A program made the translations under genes and the position numbers. A stretch of 64,000 nt of DNA, taken from NCBI RefSeq assembly GCF_003073045.1, contig NC_037595.1, forward strand, positions 10,190,345-10,254,344. Direction: 5' to 3'. The DNA comes from Pomacea canaliculata. Its lineage: Eukaryota > Mollusca > Gastropoda > Architaenioglossa > Ampullariidae. Positions 11,813-25,500 of this stretch are shown here, in pieces; the first letter of the stretch is position 1, and the number at the start of each line of letters is the position of its first letter. A model generated the notes under the pieces. It worked only from the letters and a program-made list of their open reading frames with translations, made no database searches and was not told the DNA's origin.

Positions 11813-14800
11813 ACGCGTTGTGGTTGGTAGTGGTGGTGGTGGTGGTCGTGGCTCGCTTGCCAGCTGCTGGTGGTGTTGCCCTCACGCCACGTGACTCCCC
11901 CGAAGTCTTCGAGCGACTACCCGGCTCATAAACCCAGCGCCATAATTAGCTTCCGCGCAAAAGAGTTCGCCTGGGATGGACGCTTTGATGATGCCGGTCT
12001 GACGTAACGGCGTACGAGCCGGAAGTGAAGAAATCCATCCAAATGACTTTAGCTGTTGCGCAAAGCCTTTCCTGCTTCTTTTGCTGGGTGACTTTAGACG
12101 ACAAGACTCTGCTACTTCTAACATCTCGTATCCTGTCACGTGGTTTTCTTATGGACTTGCCATTCTTTCCGAACCTTCGAGAAGACGTTGGCTGCCCTTT
12201 CCAGGTCTTGCCAGAGGGCGTTTGACTTTCTCTCCATCGCTGGTCTTGGGAGGCGAGATCTGCCTTCTGGTGATGGTCTTTCTGTCCTGGCATGCACTTC
12301 GATGAATGGAAGGGAGGTCAGTGGAAAAAGGTTAGAGGAAAATTTCCTGCTCACGCGCCGCATTCGTGGTCAAGACGTTACGTGCAGTCTAGACGAAAAC
12401 TAACAGTCGCCTGGGGTCACAGTGGGTCTCCATGCATCAGTGCAACGCTTTCGGGGTCTGTCATCGTGCGTCAGACCTTCGCCTCCCACTTTCTGACATA
12501 TTGACAGATACGTAGACGTATTTTTCCCCACAGCACATATCTAAGAGCGAGAGTATATCTGAACGAAACGTTTTCAGCATTTGAAAATTAGATATGAGTT
12601 CTTGGTTGTTCATCTACTTTTACTCTGTCCTAAATACATTCATAACCAGAGAGTATGGGTGGAAGGACATTTGACTAAGTTGGTAAAGTTTTCATATAAT
12701 CACCAATGAAATCTTTGTCAAACTTGGTCACAAATTTATCTATTTTAAACAGTTTAATACCAAGAACAGCTGCAAAATTATTAAAAGTCTACAGCAGACT
12801 TGCAATCAATGTGTTAGTTACTTTTTTCTGTCTTTTCCCTTGTTCTCCACTTCCCATGACTTAATAAACCAGAAAAACAACAGACCATAAAGCTTGAGCT
12901 TTTGTACCTCCGGCATCGTCTGCTGTTCCTCAAGTGGATTTGTGCTTTGGCCTCGTTCTAGAAGTTAGCGAGTAAAATTCATCTGCAAGCAGTTCAGACT
13001 TACAGACTAGCCGTCAGAAGCCTTCTTGCTGTGAAAATAAAAACTGTCACTACCGCTCCTCTCCACCTTCTTTGCACGACATCAGACATCACAGATTTGT
13101 TATTTGAAAGAATAAATACAATATAAAAATGGAAAATGGAGGCTGAATACCGAAAAGAACAGGGACAATCCATTTACCACGATGATATCGCACGTTTACG
13201 CTAGGGAAATCAAATTTCGCAAATTTAGAATTTTATGAAGAATATATAAACTGCTGCAGACTACAGTTTGTTTAGGTAGACAGTGGTTCGAGGCCGTTGA
13301 CATGTGCAGCAGATGTTTTGTGGTGAGGCGTGTTTACACGTATGTTCCCTACGTGTGCAGTAGTTTTTGAATAACTATAACAATTTGAATGTGTGTATTT
13401 ATTTATATTATTATCTATATCTCTTACGCTGTTTTAAAGAAGTTATTATTTTCATTTCAAATATATAGATCAATCAATTATATATTTAGCCTCAGTTATA
13501 TTATTTTATAGCTACAAAGAAAAGACAGTTTTTTTCCATTTTCAAAGCATACATTAACGTAAAAAATAATTGTATTTGAATTCGCCTCTGGATTAATTGA
13601 AATAGGAATGAAAAGAACCAAAGCTGTTCTGGCTGTCGCTGGTAGATGCCGCTAGTTCACACCGTGTCACCTTTGCCTACCGTCGTGAAAGGTCGGACAT
13701 TTAATTTTTTTCCTTTTAAGATGCAGTCTCACGTTTTGACGTAGAAGACCGTTATGAGCCGTCTATATTTAGCGCATCTCAACGTCCAACCTCAGGAACT
13801 GCACTCACTGCTGCTCATAAAACACATCATGTCTCTTACTTTCCTCTTGTAACATCACTGACAATATTGACCTCCACTGACTTAGTTTCTTAAGTAGCGA
13901 CATAAACATCACACACTGAAACTGTTTTCTTGCGTGCGTGCGCGCGCGCGTGGCAGTGAATTCTCCAAAGAACTTAATAAGCATCGTTGGTCTTTTCAAT
14001 GAGCCTTTTATTATCACCAAGGTAACGAGAAAGGAATTCATCGCATGACATTTCTCTAAGAGTTTACAACAAACAACAGTAGCCAGCAATCGATTTTTTT
14101 TTTAGGAACAACTTCGCAGAAAATCATCTCCATCAGAACGATGCTCACTCACACTGAGAACCACATACGAGCATTAAAAATACACAAGCAACGGCTGCAG
14201 GTGAGACAAAGACAATAGCTGGCTGGCTTGGTAAAGAAGCATTTGCATCATGGCTTTAAAGGAAACAAAATTATTTATAATCAGCTGAGGACCTATATAA
14301 GAAACATGTGACAAAGTGTCAGCCTCGAATGCAAGTTGCTTCAACTTAAGATATTAAGAGTAAGGAGCTTTGAGAGACAACAAAAGAAAGAAAAGGAAAA
14401 GAAAGATAAAAAACCCAAAAGGAAAATCACTATGCTTCTTAATATGGGCTATTTATTCAGATTTATGTCGGAAAGTACTTGCAACCGTACATACTCCAAG
14501 GATCTGACAATAAGACAGGAAGACATCTTCTCATATACTAGAAGCTTCCAGTTGCGAACTGTGTTTGTGTTGTGTTGAATAGATCTTCCATTCTCTTTCA
14601 CCTGACCTGACGGTTTGGTAGTTAAGCCTGCCTCACAAAGTTCGACTGAGTGACAGGAACAAATAAAAAATTTCATTGAATGTTTCTCGAAACTAGAATT
14701 TTCCAAGCAGACATTGATATTTTTTCCACACTGTTGGTGAAATTCTGTCGACCTAAATACACAACATATTTTTTCCGCGACTTCAGCGAGTATCGATCTT

Positions 14801-15825
14801 CATCAACACGAGACGTGCACGTGAAGGTTGTCCTCGCCTTCAGCGAGAATATATCTACCTCAGTTCCATGATATAGTTTTTCTCCACACCCGAGATGAAA
14901 ATCTGTCAACCTTAAGAACATTACATCTTCGTTTAAACACAATCAGACTAGTTCTTGACCACTCCTTCGGTCGACCTCGTCAATCATGTTTGATATTTGC
15001 CTCTACAGCCTCTGGGGAATTGTTTACATGTATACAGTGTTTTCTTTGTTGAGTGATTGAACGGATTCTAGGCAAGTGAGTCTAATACAACACATTCTGA
15101 ACTCTGCGAGTTATCCAAATAAAAGCAATGAAGTCACTGAATTTGAAAGTTCAAATCACGGTCATTTCCTTCTTAAATGACCTTTGAAGCGTTTTGATTA
15201 GTTATAGTGAGTTACAAAAACCTTCACATAAGGTTATATATAGTTCGGAGTTCAAAGGCGTGCCAAAGTCTTAAGCTTTATAGTCTGTTTTGTCTCTGCA
15301 TCCTCCTCGTACAGAACTGTAGCTGGGACAAAGTTATCTTTCAATCTTGTCATCGCAGTTAACTGACACAGTAGTCATTACTTGATATCTCTATTGTAAG
15401 AATGTCCTTTAGAGTCAATAATTCTCATGAAGACAAAATGGAAAGTACGATTGGACACTTCAGCATGTATTATAGATTATCCTAAAGTTTTGGCGTCTTT
15501 CTTATCACAAGCTAATAGTATTGTTGTTATGAATAAAAATTAGCAAAAGAATAGTAATTTAGTAATATACAAGTAGGGACAAGAACAAGATATAACTCAA
15601 TCCGCATGTTTTAGAAAAAAATTTGAATTCACATTCTGGAACGTTATTGACAAATAAAGACAGGTACATTACTACCAGAAGGAAGCCTATATGCGTGATG
15701 GTAATGACAACATGGCTGACAGCATTACAACAGGTAACACTGAAGTTTTCAGCCGCTTGTCCAAGGGTTCAGTGAATCGGGAGACCACGTGAAATGAGTA
15801 ACTGAATCCAGAAATTACAGCGAAT

Positions 15826-15947
15826 TCATTCAGACTCCGCATTGCTGACAATCTCCAGTGAACTGCAGCGTCGTGATTCTTTCTTCACACACACCTGCCG
15901 GTGTCCATCCAAGGTACACAGGTGCAACTCAGAGGCCCAGAAATAAC
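15826..15947 (-). CDS. Tentative terminal exon of the Popeye-domain gene
   Basis: On the minus strand a CTGCAG acceptor precedes an open stretch of 39 codons ending in TGA at 15826-15828. The exon enters in the phase (one base left over) produced by the donor of the last firm POPDC exon at 20454, so joining the two keeps the frame. The product would end RRCSSLEIVSNAESE, a polar tail like those that end Popeye proteins. With it the spliced protein would be roughly 377 residues or more, close to vertebrate POPDC lengths of about 290-360. There is no sequence motif that proves membership. The implied intron is about 4.5 kb, similar to others in this gene. It could equally be a chance frame. Confidence 0.35.
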
Positions 15948-16720
15948 CTGCAGTAGCCGTGACGTCAATTAGGTGCAGTTCTCCTAGATTGCACTCCCGA
16001 TTTGACTGTTTTTGCATCCAGACTTGACATCTACCCAGCCCACCCAAACCAAAAAGACCAGCTGCCCAAATTAGATAATTGTCATTGATACTGCTTTGTA
16101 ACTGCTGAACTCGCGTCATGCCGTGCAGCTTCGGCGTAAATCAGTTGTTACGTTTGAAAACAACACGAGAACTGAGATTCCTGTATTGAAAATAACCGAC
16201 ATGCAAAACATCATTAGCGTAACATGATTCTGACGCAAGATGGAACTCGTTGCAAATAAAACAACACCAACAACTGCAGGAAGCTGACATCTTGACATGC
16301 AGGGTCAATCTTCACCTTCATGGTAATCGATATGTGCGTGCACTAAGTTTCATGCATGAATATATATATATGCATGCGCGCATACACACACGCACGCGCA
16401 CACACAATCTGAATATACAAAAAGGTCAAAAAGTTTGCAAACTGCAACCTAGCTTAATGTCAGGGGTTACGGGAATTTTGTAGTTGAGATACAGTGTACT
16501 CAGGTGAACCATATTTGAAAACTGCATGCTTCTTTTATCAGAAATATAATTCAGAAAAATACTCCACTTTTTAAAATGCATCTCTTCTTATTTTGTAACA
16601 CGATTCATAATATAAACACATTTTTTGTACATCCATCATTATCGTACCAGCAATAAAGCCATAAGATTGCGTACAGAACAAGGGGTATGTGAACAGAATT
16701 TTAGTGGGATTAAAGAGCGG

Positions 16721-16721
<1 letters not shown>

Positions 16722-16751
<30 letters not shown>
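16722..16751. repeat. (AAT)10 microsatellite
   Basis: Ten uninterrupted AAT units. The poly-Asn run in the plus-strand frame across it comes only from this repeat. Confidence 0.95.
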
Positions 16752-17259
16752 CAGATGTCAAAGTGCAGGCCAGAATGTCGAGAGAGGCTTGAAGAAGATC
16801 GACTAGAGGAAGAGCCGTTGGGCTGTGGGGAGATAGATGGGGGTATCATCATGGCCGCATGCAGCACCGTGCAGCTTCCAGCATGCCCGTTCAGGAGCTC
16901 TACCTTCTCGCTTAGGTGGTTAAAAGGATCTGAAAACATGCAAAAGAAATCATGCAATGCAGTGAAAAAAGAGGGGATTGCTGTGAGAATTGAACTGCAC
17001 TTTAGTCTAGTGTTTAGACCATCGGCATATCAGGTAGAGCGCAGGAAAAAAATCAACAAAATGAACAATTTCATGACTATGTTACAGCCAGTTATGACAT
17101 AAAATATGTTGCTCTGCTGTCTGCAGTCTGCAACAAATCTCAGAAATAGAATAAAAATGAGAGAGAGAGAGAGAGGTGAGAGAGAGAGCAATGTAGTCTT
17201 TGGTCATTGGTCCATCACAGGAGCTTATAAAACACACGGATACATACCACAAGATGGGG

Positions 17260-17405
17260 TGTGTGGGAAGAATTGGTGATTTTACACTCCAGTCCTGTAT
17301 ACAGATGCCACATGCAGAGAAAGAACAGCGTGCTCGAGACGAGAGCTGAACCCAGGATAGACAATCTTCAATGTACTGGTGACCGTTGCGCCACCGGGCC
17401 GCCAT
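17260..17405 (-). mobile_element. tRNA-derived SINE remnant with flanking direct repeats
   Basis: Read on the minus strand, the element starts near 17405 and carries TGGCGCAACGGT, a good match to an RNA polymerase III box A, and about 35-40 bases later GGTTCAGCTCTC, a degenerate box B. This spacing is that of a tRNA promoter. The 12-base sequence CACAAGATGGGG lies exactly at both sides (17248-17259 and 17406-17417), as expected for a target-site duplication made by LINE-type retrotransposition. The element is about 146 bases, so it is short or truncated. I cannot assign a family. Confidence 0.75.
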
Positions 17406-18089
17406 CACAAGATGGGGGTCAAAGAAGAGAGAGTGAGGAGCAAAACCTGTTTTCCAAAAGCTGTAGGCAAACAGTTCCTACGCCGTACACGCTGTCCGCA
17501 AATACAAGAAACTTCCTTGCCGAGGTCTCATTGCCTTTGAGATGAAATCTGCATTAGTCGTGGAAGTCGTTGGCCTCCAATTCTGCTGTGGTCATGCCAA
17601 GAAAATGAAGGAATCGAAAGGTCTGTACGGGAAACAGGGACGAGGAGAAAGGAAATGTGTGGATGAAGAGAAAAAAATAACTGTGCTGAACACTGGGAAG
17701 GAAACTGTAGGTTCATAACCCAGAAACGAGGAAACTTCGCTTTTGCTAAAAGGTAAAAAGAAAGAAAATAAAAGAGGGGAAGAATTAATGAATGTTTGAA
17801 AGTTAATGATAGTAGCATGAAATAGAGACGGACAACCAGTCAAAGAAGTCTGACTTTTGAAATGTCCAAAAATAATAAGACAAGAACTGCAGAATCATTA
17901 TAAACACAGAAAACCTTTCGTTGTCATAATTATCGACCCCCTCTATATGCTGACTCTGTTCCTTTCCTGTCCTTTCCTTTCTTCTATGCCCACCTTATAC
18001 ATAACTGAGTGTGGTCTTTAACACCATTTTCTCCACATATGGCATGTTTTGAGACTTCGTAGTCTAAGACAAGTTTTTTCCTTTTAAAT

Positions 18090-18490
18090 AAACTGTAATA
18101 TATAAGATAATCAAATATATAGACATAATGTCATATATAGTGTCATAGCTATATAGCCACACATATATCGTCAAAGATATATAGCCACATATATACTCAT
18201 ATATATTCATAGGTTATTTATGTAGTCATGAATAGATATTATAGACATAGCTCATAAACACATTTACATTTTTATAGGTATATATAATCGTAAATGTTTA
18301 AGTAATTGATAGTCAAAAGCATATCGTCATATTGATTATGCAGTGATAGACATAAATGTATAGTGGAAGATATGTCGTCATAGATAATACATGAAGCAAT
18401 AGATATATAGTCAATATAGTCATATACATACAAAAAATCATAAATTTGTGGAGTCATAAATATATATAGTCATATATATTCAATAAGCTA
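18090..18490. repeat. AT-rich degenerate tandem repeat
   Basis: The sequence is built from variants of ATATATAGTCATA, with TATATAGCCA and CATAGATAT interspersed, over about 400 bases. It looks like a diverged short-unit satellite. The minus-strand Tyr/Asp/Ile-rich frame across it is a repeat artefact. Confidence 0.75.
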
Positions 18491-18516
18491 TAAAGTGTCA
18501 GCTAAGCAGTCAGATG

Positions 18517-18555
<39 letters not shown>
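18517..18555. repeat. (GATT)n microsatellite
   Basis: About ten uninterrupted GATT units immediately follow the AT-rich degenerate repeat. Confidence 0.95.
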
Positions 18556-20453
18556 CATCGATATGTAGTCAGAGTTGTACAGTCATCTACATACAGTCGA
18601 CTGCCAGAATGTGGTTTTCACGACATCAGCCCCTATAAAACATGCGTCGACACTGTTGTGCTCGACAGTCACCCTCACAAATAAAAGCCACAGACTTCTA
18701 AAAAATACGGAAATGCACACACTAAGTCATTATAAAACGAAAACTGCACACGTACAGTCATCATTAAAACTGAAATTGCATAAGCATAACCTTTATTAAA
18801 ACGCACAAAACTTCAAAACGTTAATTGTCTCTCTCTCTATATATATATATCTAAAAATGGAAAGTTGTAAAATCATTAAAAAGATGTTCTTTACAAATTC
18901 GTTACTTATGCTGAAAGCTGTATATAATAGGGTTTTCCTCTACGAGTTACTGGCTCGCCTGCTTTTGTGATAGACCTAAGAGACGCACTCTATTAAAACC
19001 GAAGCCCCTTTATCCAGCTGCAAGGCAGACGTCTGTCCACTCTATCTAACGGCGCGGTGCTCTGTGAAAACAGCATCACAGCGACACCATCTGACCTTTC
19101 TCCTTAGTCAAAGTTACTGGTCCTTTCTCATACTCCTGCCATTTTGCACGCACGCGCATTCGTTGCGGTGAAAACCCTAAGCCAAATCGATCCGCCCCTT
19201 CATTCAAATGCAAAAATGACAGACCAAACCTTCGCCAACCGTCTGTGTCTTAATGGCGATGCCTTCCGCAAAACTGCATCCCGCAAGATGCCAGTCGATC
19301 TTTCGTTTCGTGAATAACAATAGTAATAGGATTTGTGCATCGTATTTCCATACACGAAGGAGAGCTCGATGTGCTTCACAAGAGACAAGGGGCAGTAGGG
19401 AAAGAGGCCGTGTGATGTAGTCGTCACCATCGAGTATAAACAAGCACAACATACGTATGTAACATGCACTGGGTAGCAATACTAGAACGCGAAGGAACGC
19501 AGAGATAGGAGTGTGGGAGAGAAAGGGCAACAGGATGAACTAGTTACAGTATTTTTGAAAGAGATATGTTTTAAGGTATCTACCCATTTCATAGTTTGAT
19601 AAGTGGAATAGAGAGAAATCCGGCGTGGTCCGAGCGAGCTGACCTGCGAGGCTAGTATGGCAAAACAAATTCACTTTGGGGCAATGCCATGAACAACATG
19701 ATAGCAAAGCATGGCGATCTTGACTTCGATGCGAGCCAGAACTGGCAACCAGTGGAAACTGCATTTGAAGCAGTGTGCCATGGCTGGCCCTCTGCTGGCA
19801 AGAAACAATGCAGGAAGCGCTGTTCTGAGCTCTCTGGAGATTGTCAAGCAGACGGCCAGGAAGATCTATTAACAGTTACATTAGTCAAGCCTAGACAAGA
19901 CAAACGCCGATATAAGCTTCTTGGTGCAGGCAACAGAAGGAGATGTCTGATTTGGCTGATTTTGAGCATTTCGAGAAAAGTTTTGAAAACTGAATTGACA
20001 TGATTTTCGAAAGACAATGATGTGTGGAGAAGAACTCGAAGATTTCTGACAGACTGGGAAAAAGTGATGGTGGATCCGGAGAAAGTGAGTGATGGAGATG
20101 AAGGTGGATGACTTAAGGCCAGGCACCGGTCGAAAAAAAGTCTTTTGTTTCATGGGATAGCGCGGATTTTTTTGTATCAGCTATTTATACAAACAGTTGT
20201 CATATCTAGGCTACCAAGATGGCGTCTGATGACAGGGTAAGATCCTCTGAACAGACGATAACTTTGTCACTTATTATAACAATAATTATTTTATTATTAT
20301 ATTAGAAGACTTTTTTATATTAAAGGACATTTAACAACTGGCATTCTTATCTGCAATAGCCCTAACTGTTACAGATGTTTATGGTCATGACTGTTTAAAG
20401 CAAACAAACAAAACCGTCAGTAAATAAACTGCTGCGACCGAACCCTTACTCAC

Positions 20454-22455
20454 CGTCGTAGTCATCACTGTCCTCGTCAACGGTTGCATCTCCGATAACC
20501 GTGCCCACCATGGCTGCCGTGGTGGCGGCCTCGTCCGGCACCTCATCGGTGGAGGGATTGGGCACTCCCACCACTGCTTTGCGAATGTCACGTCTGGTCC
20601 GCAAGCCTGGCGACACACTCGGCAGACGAATGTCCAGTCTTGACCCTTCTTGAGCAGAGACCTTAAAGTAAAATCCAACATGGAGTATTTTAGTGAGTAT
20701 GTTGCGTGAGGGAGATTTCTGGAAAAAACACGACAAAGGTTAGTGTTTTTAGGGTTTCAAGGGTTTTTCCCCATTCTTCCTTAGTTTTGCACGCGGACAT
20801 GTTCTACCAGAAACATGATTTATTCTTTGCTTTCAAGAAGGAGACAGTGAACAAATCTTTCACACTGTCCAACATTTTTTTAGTAAGGTCTTCTTTACTG
20901 CACGAGAAAAATGTTACCAGAATCCGCAGCTGTGCGAAAGTTCAAGTCAAAGGTCAGTGAGACAAAAACATCTCGACAGCCACGAGAAATATGCTTCAGA
21001 CACAGCGTTGACGTCAATACCATTCTATTTTTTACGTATGAGGTCATGTCATTCTTATCGTTTACAGGGCAGATGACGTTTTTTCCCCTTGTGACATCAG
21101 TGAAATGCACTGAGTGTCTGGCGGTCTGTTGGCTTATCTGATGTATGGAAGACCGCTAAGGATGAAAAACATTTTTCTGCTAATAACTGGGATCACTGGG
21201 TTGAAGTACATAGGCTATTTCCCACAGACTGAATATTACATCCTGCCTCACGACCGCCATTCTGAGATATAAACTTCAATCACCATCAAAGATGAATATT
21301 TATGGATACACTGGATGCCATCTGGCATTAGAAGCACTTCACATGTACATGATGTCGGTATGGTTTATTTCTGTGGATGATCATGCTTGGTGAGAAAAAA
21401 AAACATGTCCCAGATTTTTTGAAATACTTCTCTAGTAGTCGAATCACATGAGAAAAATCTCCCTGCACAGTCTTTTCAACAACAGAAGCAAAACAGTACA
21501 CATATTGCCCATACAAATCGAGAATGCCTCTTCATTTGAATAAAAGATCAGCACTTGGTTCATCGCAATCACGTGGTTCTCATTTAGTGGATCCACTAGG
21601 CATGGAAGCGATGCAACTAGCGATACATCCTTAACTACTCGATACCTACAGCCTTTCAAGCTCTCTGAGGCTGGAACTGTGAACCGTTCACAAGAGGACG
21701 ACGTGTAGATTATCAGTCGGCCTCTTTACTCTCTAGCTGAGGCGAAAGCACGGGTAAACACGTAAACAGAAAACGGAGGCAAGCAAACAAATATAAGCAT
21801 CTCCCCAGGTCTTTTTCTCTCTCCCACATACTTTCCCTCTCTGTCACACACACACATATTTACATATGTAGGCACACCCGCACAAGCATACAGATGCCCT
21901 CATACCCTCTCGTTTAAGGCGTACAGCTTGTTGGTAATATCCCTGCCAAGGACGATGTTGAGAACATTAGCCAGGTAAGGCTCCTGAACCAGCAGGTACT
22001 CCAGACTCTGTCGCGGCCAGAAGATGTAGCGACACACGCCACCGGCAACTATTGATACCTGCAGGACAGAAGGGACTAGACAGATCTTCACTAGCAGGGA
22101 CGGACTGTGACTGCGTGAATACAAATGCTTTTTAGAATAGAAAAAAGAAGCAATGGGAGAAAAGCCAGAATGAGCTGAATGATAATTAAAATCAATTAAT
22201 ATAACTGCTTACACATAGAATTAAGTCATCATTCTGTGAATATATCATTATCTAAAGAAAAAAATTTTGCCAAAAAAATGCAGCATTCCGTGAGTTTTGT
22301 TAGTTCTTGATGAATTAGGCACATTTGTTTGTATTAGTCTCAAGTTGTCTGTTTGATACATCATCAAATTTAATAATAATAATAATAACAAAAGGTTTGC
22401 TGACGTCGTGTCACATGTCAGCCCAGTCAGCAAGCTCATTGTTATTTACTGCTGA

Positions 22456-22541
<86 letters not shown>

Positions 22542-25500
22542 GCGCGTAGGACACGTCATCCGATGTTTACCTGGAATTTCTCCTCCCCGCTGTTGCTGGA
22601 TTCGAACTCCGGTGAATCAATGAACTGTTTGGCCTTGATGGTGTGCAGAAGTGTTCTGTTGCTGTAAGCGTTCATGCTGTAACATGAGGGAAAGCCACAC
22701 ACAGCCATTCACAGACACATGGTCATGCACAGACAGACGCACGCACGCAAACACATTTACATTTTCATGACTGCATATCACCGTCATCCTGTGTTAGATG
22801 TTTGCGCTTGAACGCCAAAACACAACTAGTTTGCACCGACAAGTACAACTTCATACAAGTTTATTACAGTCATTTATTTAGTGTTAGCAATTTTGTTCTG
22901 GGGTATAAGTTAAAACATCGTCATGTTGAGGAAAAGAAATCGAAAATTGATATCAAGAATATCTACGGAACATCCACTGATACGCTTAATGAGCAAACGG
23001 TCACAGATTTTCCACTGGCTGTAGCTTTAACAGAAACATTTCGGAGGTCCGACCAACAAAAAAAAAAAAAAAAATACTGAAAATCCAGAGAAATCATCTG
23101 CTCCTGCATATATATTCAGCACAACTAGAAGAGGTATAGGAGCTGGATAAATGTTAAGAACAGCACTAGACAAAATCTTTGCAAATATTTTGGGCTCGTA
23201 CTTGCCCACCTCTTTCTGTCCTGTTTTGTCCAGCCGTGTGGTGGGCTTTAAAATCATGTTCGTGACAAATGTCCTGCACTGTCCTGACCCCTTTCTGGAA
23301 TCTCTTCAAAAGCGACCCGCTGCTTCCGGTTCGCGCGTCCCGCATCCGCACTCCTCTTGATGACAAGTGGGTCAGGAGCCTCAGGCAATCAGGTGACCAC
23401 TCCCATCTCCACCCACTCCCACACCCACACGTTTACAAGCTTTTATTTTTTTTTTTTTACAGAAATATCGTTCTTAGGACGAGCACTGCCACAAGTCAAG
23501 CGAGTCTGAAGCTAGAAAGAAACTTTTCCCAACTTTTAAAGGCCTCTCAATGGCTGGACGTCCTCCCATTGCTTGCAGCACGGGAGGGTCGTTACTGGAG
23601 ATTTTCAGCTCAGACGAGCGGAAGTCTTAGCCCAGTTCGCTTTTTTTAAGGTCGGGGGAAAGGGGAGACACAAGAGCTCAAGACATGCTGATCAGCTTCC
23701 CTTTCTACCGCTTCCCAATCCGTATCTCTGTAAACGCACGCGCGCGCATGTGTGTGCGTGCGTGCATAAATACGGCTTAGAGCTGAAGAGTTTGCTGCCG
23801 AGGGTCTGCTATTAACAGCCCATCTGGAGTTGCTGAAAGGGCTGATGGCCGTTTCTGTTTGCATCTCACTAGGCAGTAAATGGGGATCTGGACAGATCCC
23901 TCATTAGTGAGCTTCTTTAAAAAAAAATGGCGCAAAATAGCTTGAGAAGACAGCAAAAGAAATAAAACTCCTTCCTGTTCTTGCTATATCGGCTAAATTG
24001 TAGAGGCCTGCAATCATCATCAAAATCGCTATCAACTATTCCATGCAATCTGCACAACATTCATCATTATTATCTAATGTTTTTCTTCCTCGTTATCAGT
24101 ATTTATGTTTTTAGTAAAAACAAAATCTGTGGGCAATAGATCAAGCATTGTGGGAAGACACTACATGTTTTTTTGTACCTCGCTGTGTGTACGTGGGTTT
24201 TCGCACCTTTATGAGGCTGCTTCTGTTTATTTATTTATTATTTTTCAAGTGTGTAAAATGTTTCACCAAGCATTTCGCTCCTGCTGCTCTATTTCTATAC
24301 AGAGATGTAGTACCTGCTTTCTGAGACAACTTCTCTTTTCCTGATGCCAAGAACACGAATGCGACCGCCTCACTGAACTATTTTCTGATTCCACAGCAGA
24401 CAAATAAGGCCTGACTGTGTCGTTACAAAATTCTATGTGAACAATAACTGAATCGCGCGGATCTCATCAGAGTCAGCATTGTACAGGAAACACACAGATG
24501 TTTGCTGTTGCTTCGTATAACTGTTACCGTTGCCTGTTAGTCTATGTCAATATCGGAAATACCAAAGTCGCCCTTGGTTTGGAATTGGAGAGTGGTGTCC
24601 ATTGGCCTAACAGATTTTTTTTTTTTTTTGAGGGGGGGAGCTTGTTCCTGCTTTACATCAGTGCCAAACAGTCATGCGTTTCAATATTATATTGCAATTT
24701 CTACTTTGTGATCATCTGGATTCTCCTGGCGATGTAACCCACGTGTTTGATTATTGACCTTTTCTGCTCCAGGTCAATCACTGTAGATTGGTCTCACTGA
24801 CATCTTGGTCTATGACTGTCATCCAGTACAAGAACGACCTGTCATTCCTACTAACTTTACAGAGTCGCACGAATTTTCTCTATCTTGTGTTTTTGTGTTA
24901 GTAATGCCTTCACTGGGATCCCGCGCTACAAAAGCTCACACCATTATTATTATTGTTGAACACATACAGGGACCCCTTGAGGCAGCTACTTCACATCTGC
25001 ATTCGCAAAGATCCATAACTGAGGAACTGGGCTCCACTTCGTAAGATTTTACTGGCGCTCACTGACCATTAGGGTCAATGAACTCGCGGTTTTTTTTCCC
25101 AACCAAGGAGAATTAAGAATTCAACAGGCGGCCTCTATTGACACTCTCCTCTACATAATGGTCTCGGCTCGCCACAAAGCCCTAGCTGGACGGTTCATTA
25201 TATATGGCTCAAGCACCGAATCTTTCTTCCCTTTTTCTTCCTTAGTGTCAGAAAAAAAGAACGAAAGAAAGAGGAGAAAGAAGCAGAACAACAGCCACAA
25301 CAGCACATACAAGACGTTAAGTATTTAGGTAAAATTAATGTCGTACTTTAGCAAGGTGCTTTGCATTTGGCATCTAGCTGGAGTCTTGCGGCTGCATCAA
25401 GCTACTATGAATCTCTTTTTCTTGGGCTTCGAAGACTAAGAAATAATCGTGACAGAAATAATCCGATTTCTCATAGTTCTTGCTCGTTATCTCTTTGTCC

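Larger units (their letters stand above)
1..15800. other. Gene-poor repeat-rich DNA
   Basis: I find no open frame here that combines splice sites, reasonable length and a recognisable domain. The frames present are short and change with the repeats under them. The stretch holds decayed tandem repeats (about 300-500, 3321-3457, 5092-5205, 6921-7214, 11724-11812), a degenerate GATA/GACA tract (about 8030-8280), a CT-rich 18-bp repeat near 10257-10310, poly-A/poly-T tracts (for example 9960-9976) and a short GC alternation near 13933-13951. Moderately GC-rich islands near 8940-9300 and 11880-12420 could be regulatory or part of an unrecognised exon, but I see no domain in them. Confidence 0.6.
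16120..20453. other. Gene-free stretch, possibly the last POPDC intron
   Basis: No exon with a recognisable product is visible. It contains an AAT microsatellite, a tRNA-derived SINE, a long AT-rich degenerate repeat and a GATT microsatellite. The open frames at 19204-19530 (minus) and 19689-20003 (plus) show no domain, and no pair of convincing splice sites bounds them. Confidence 0.55.

Noticed and set aside
12025..12504. Cluster of overlapping open frames on both strands
   Set aside because: Frames of 60-115 codons exist in several phases at once, with no domain, no splice pattern and no consistent codon bias. This is expected from locally higher GC, not from a gene.
17330..17405. A functional tRNA gene
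   Set aside because: Box A and box B are present but degenerate, no acceptor stem can be paired, and flanking duplications mark it as a retroposed SINE.
18272..18457. Tyr/Asp/Ile-rich minus frame
   Set aside because: It lies entirely in an AT-rich tandem repeat.
19689..20003. 104-codon plus-strand frame as a gene
   Set aside because: No domain, no flanking splice or promoter signal, and mixed composition. I could not support it.
22325..22549. Frame ending in an alternating Thr-His run
   Set aside because: The run is the translation of the (CA)n microsatellite in a POPDC intron.
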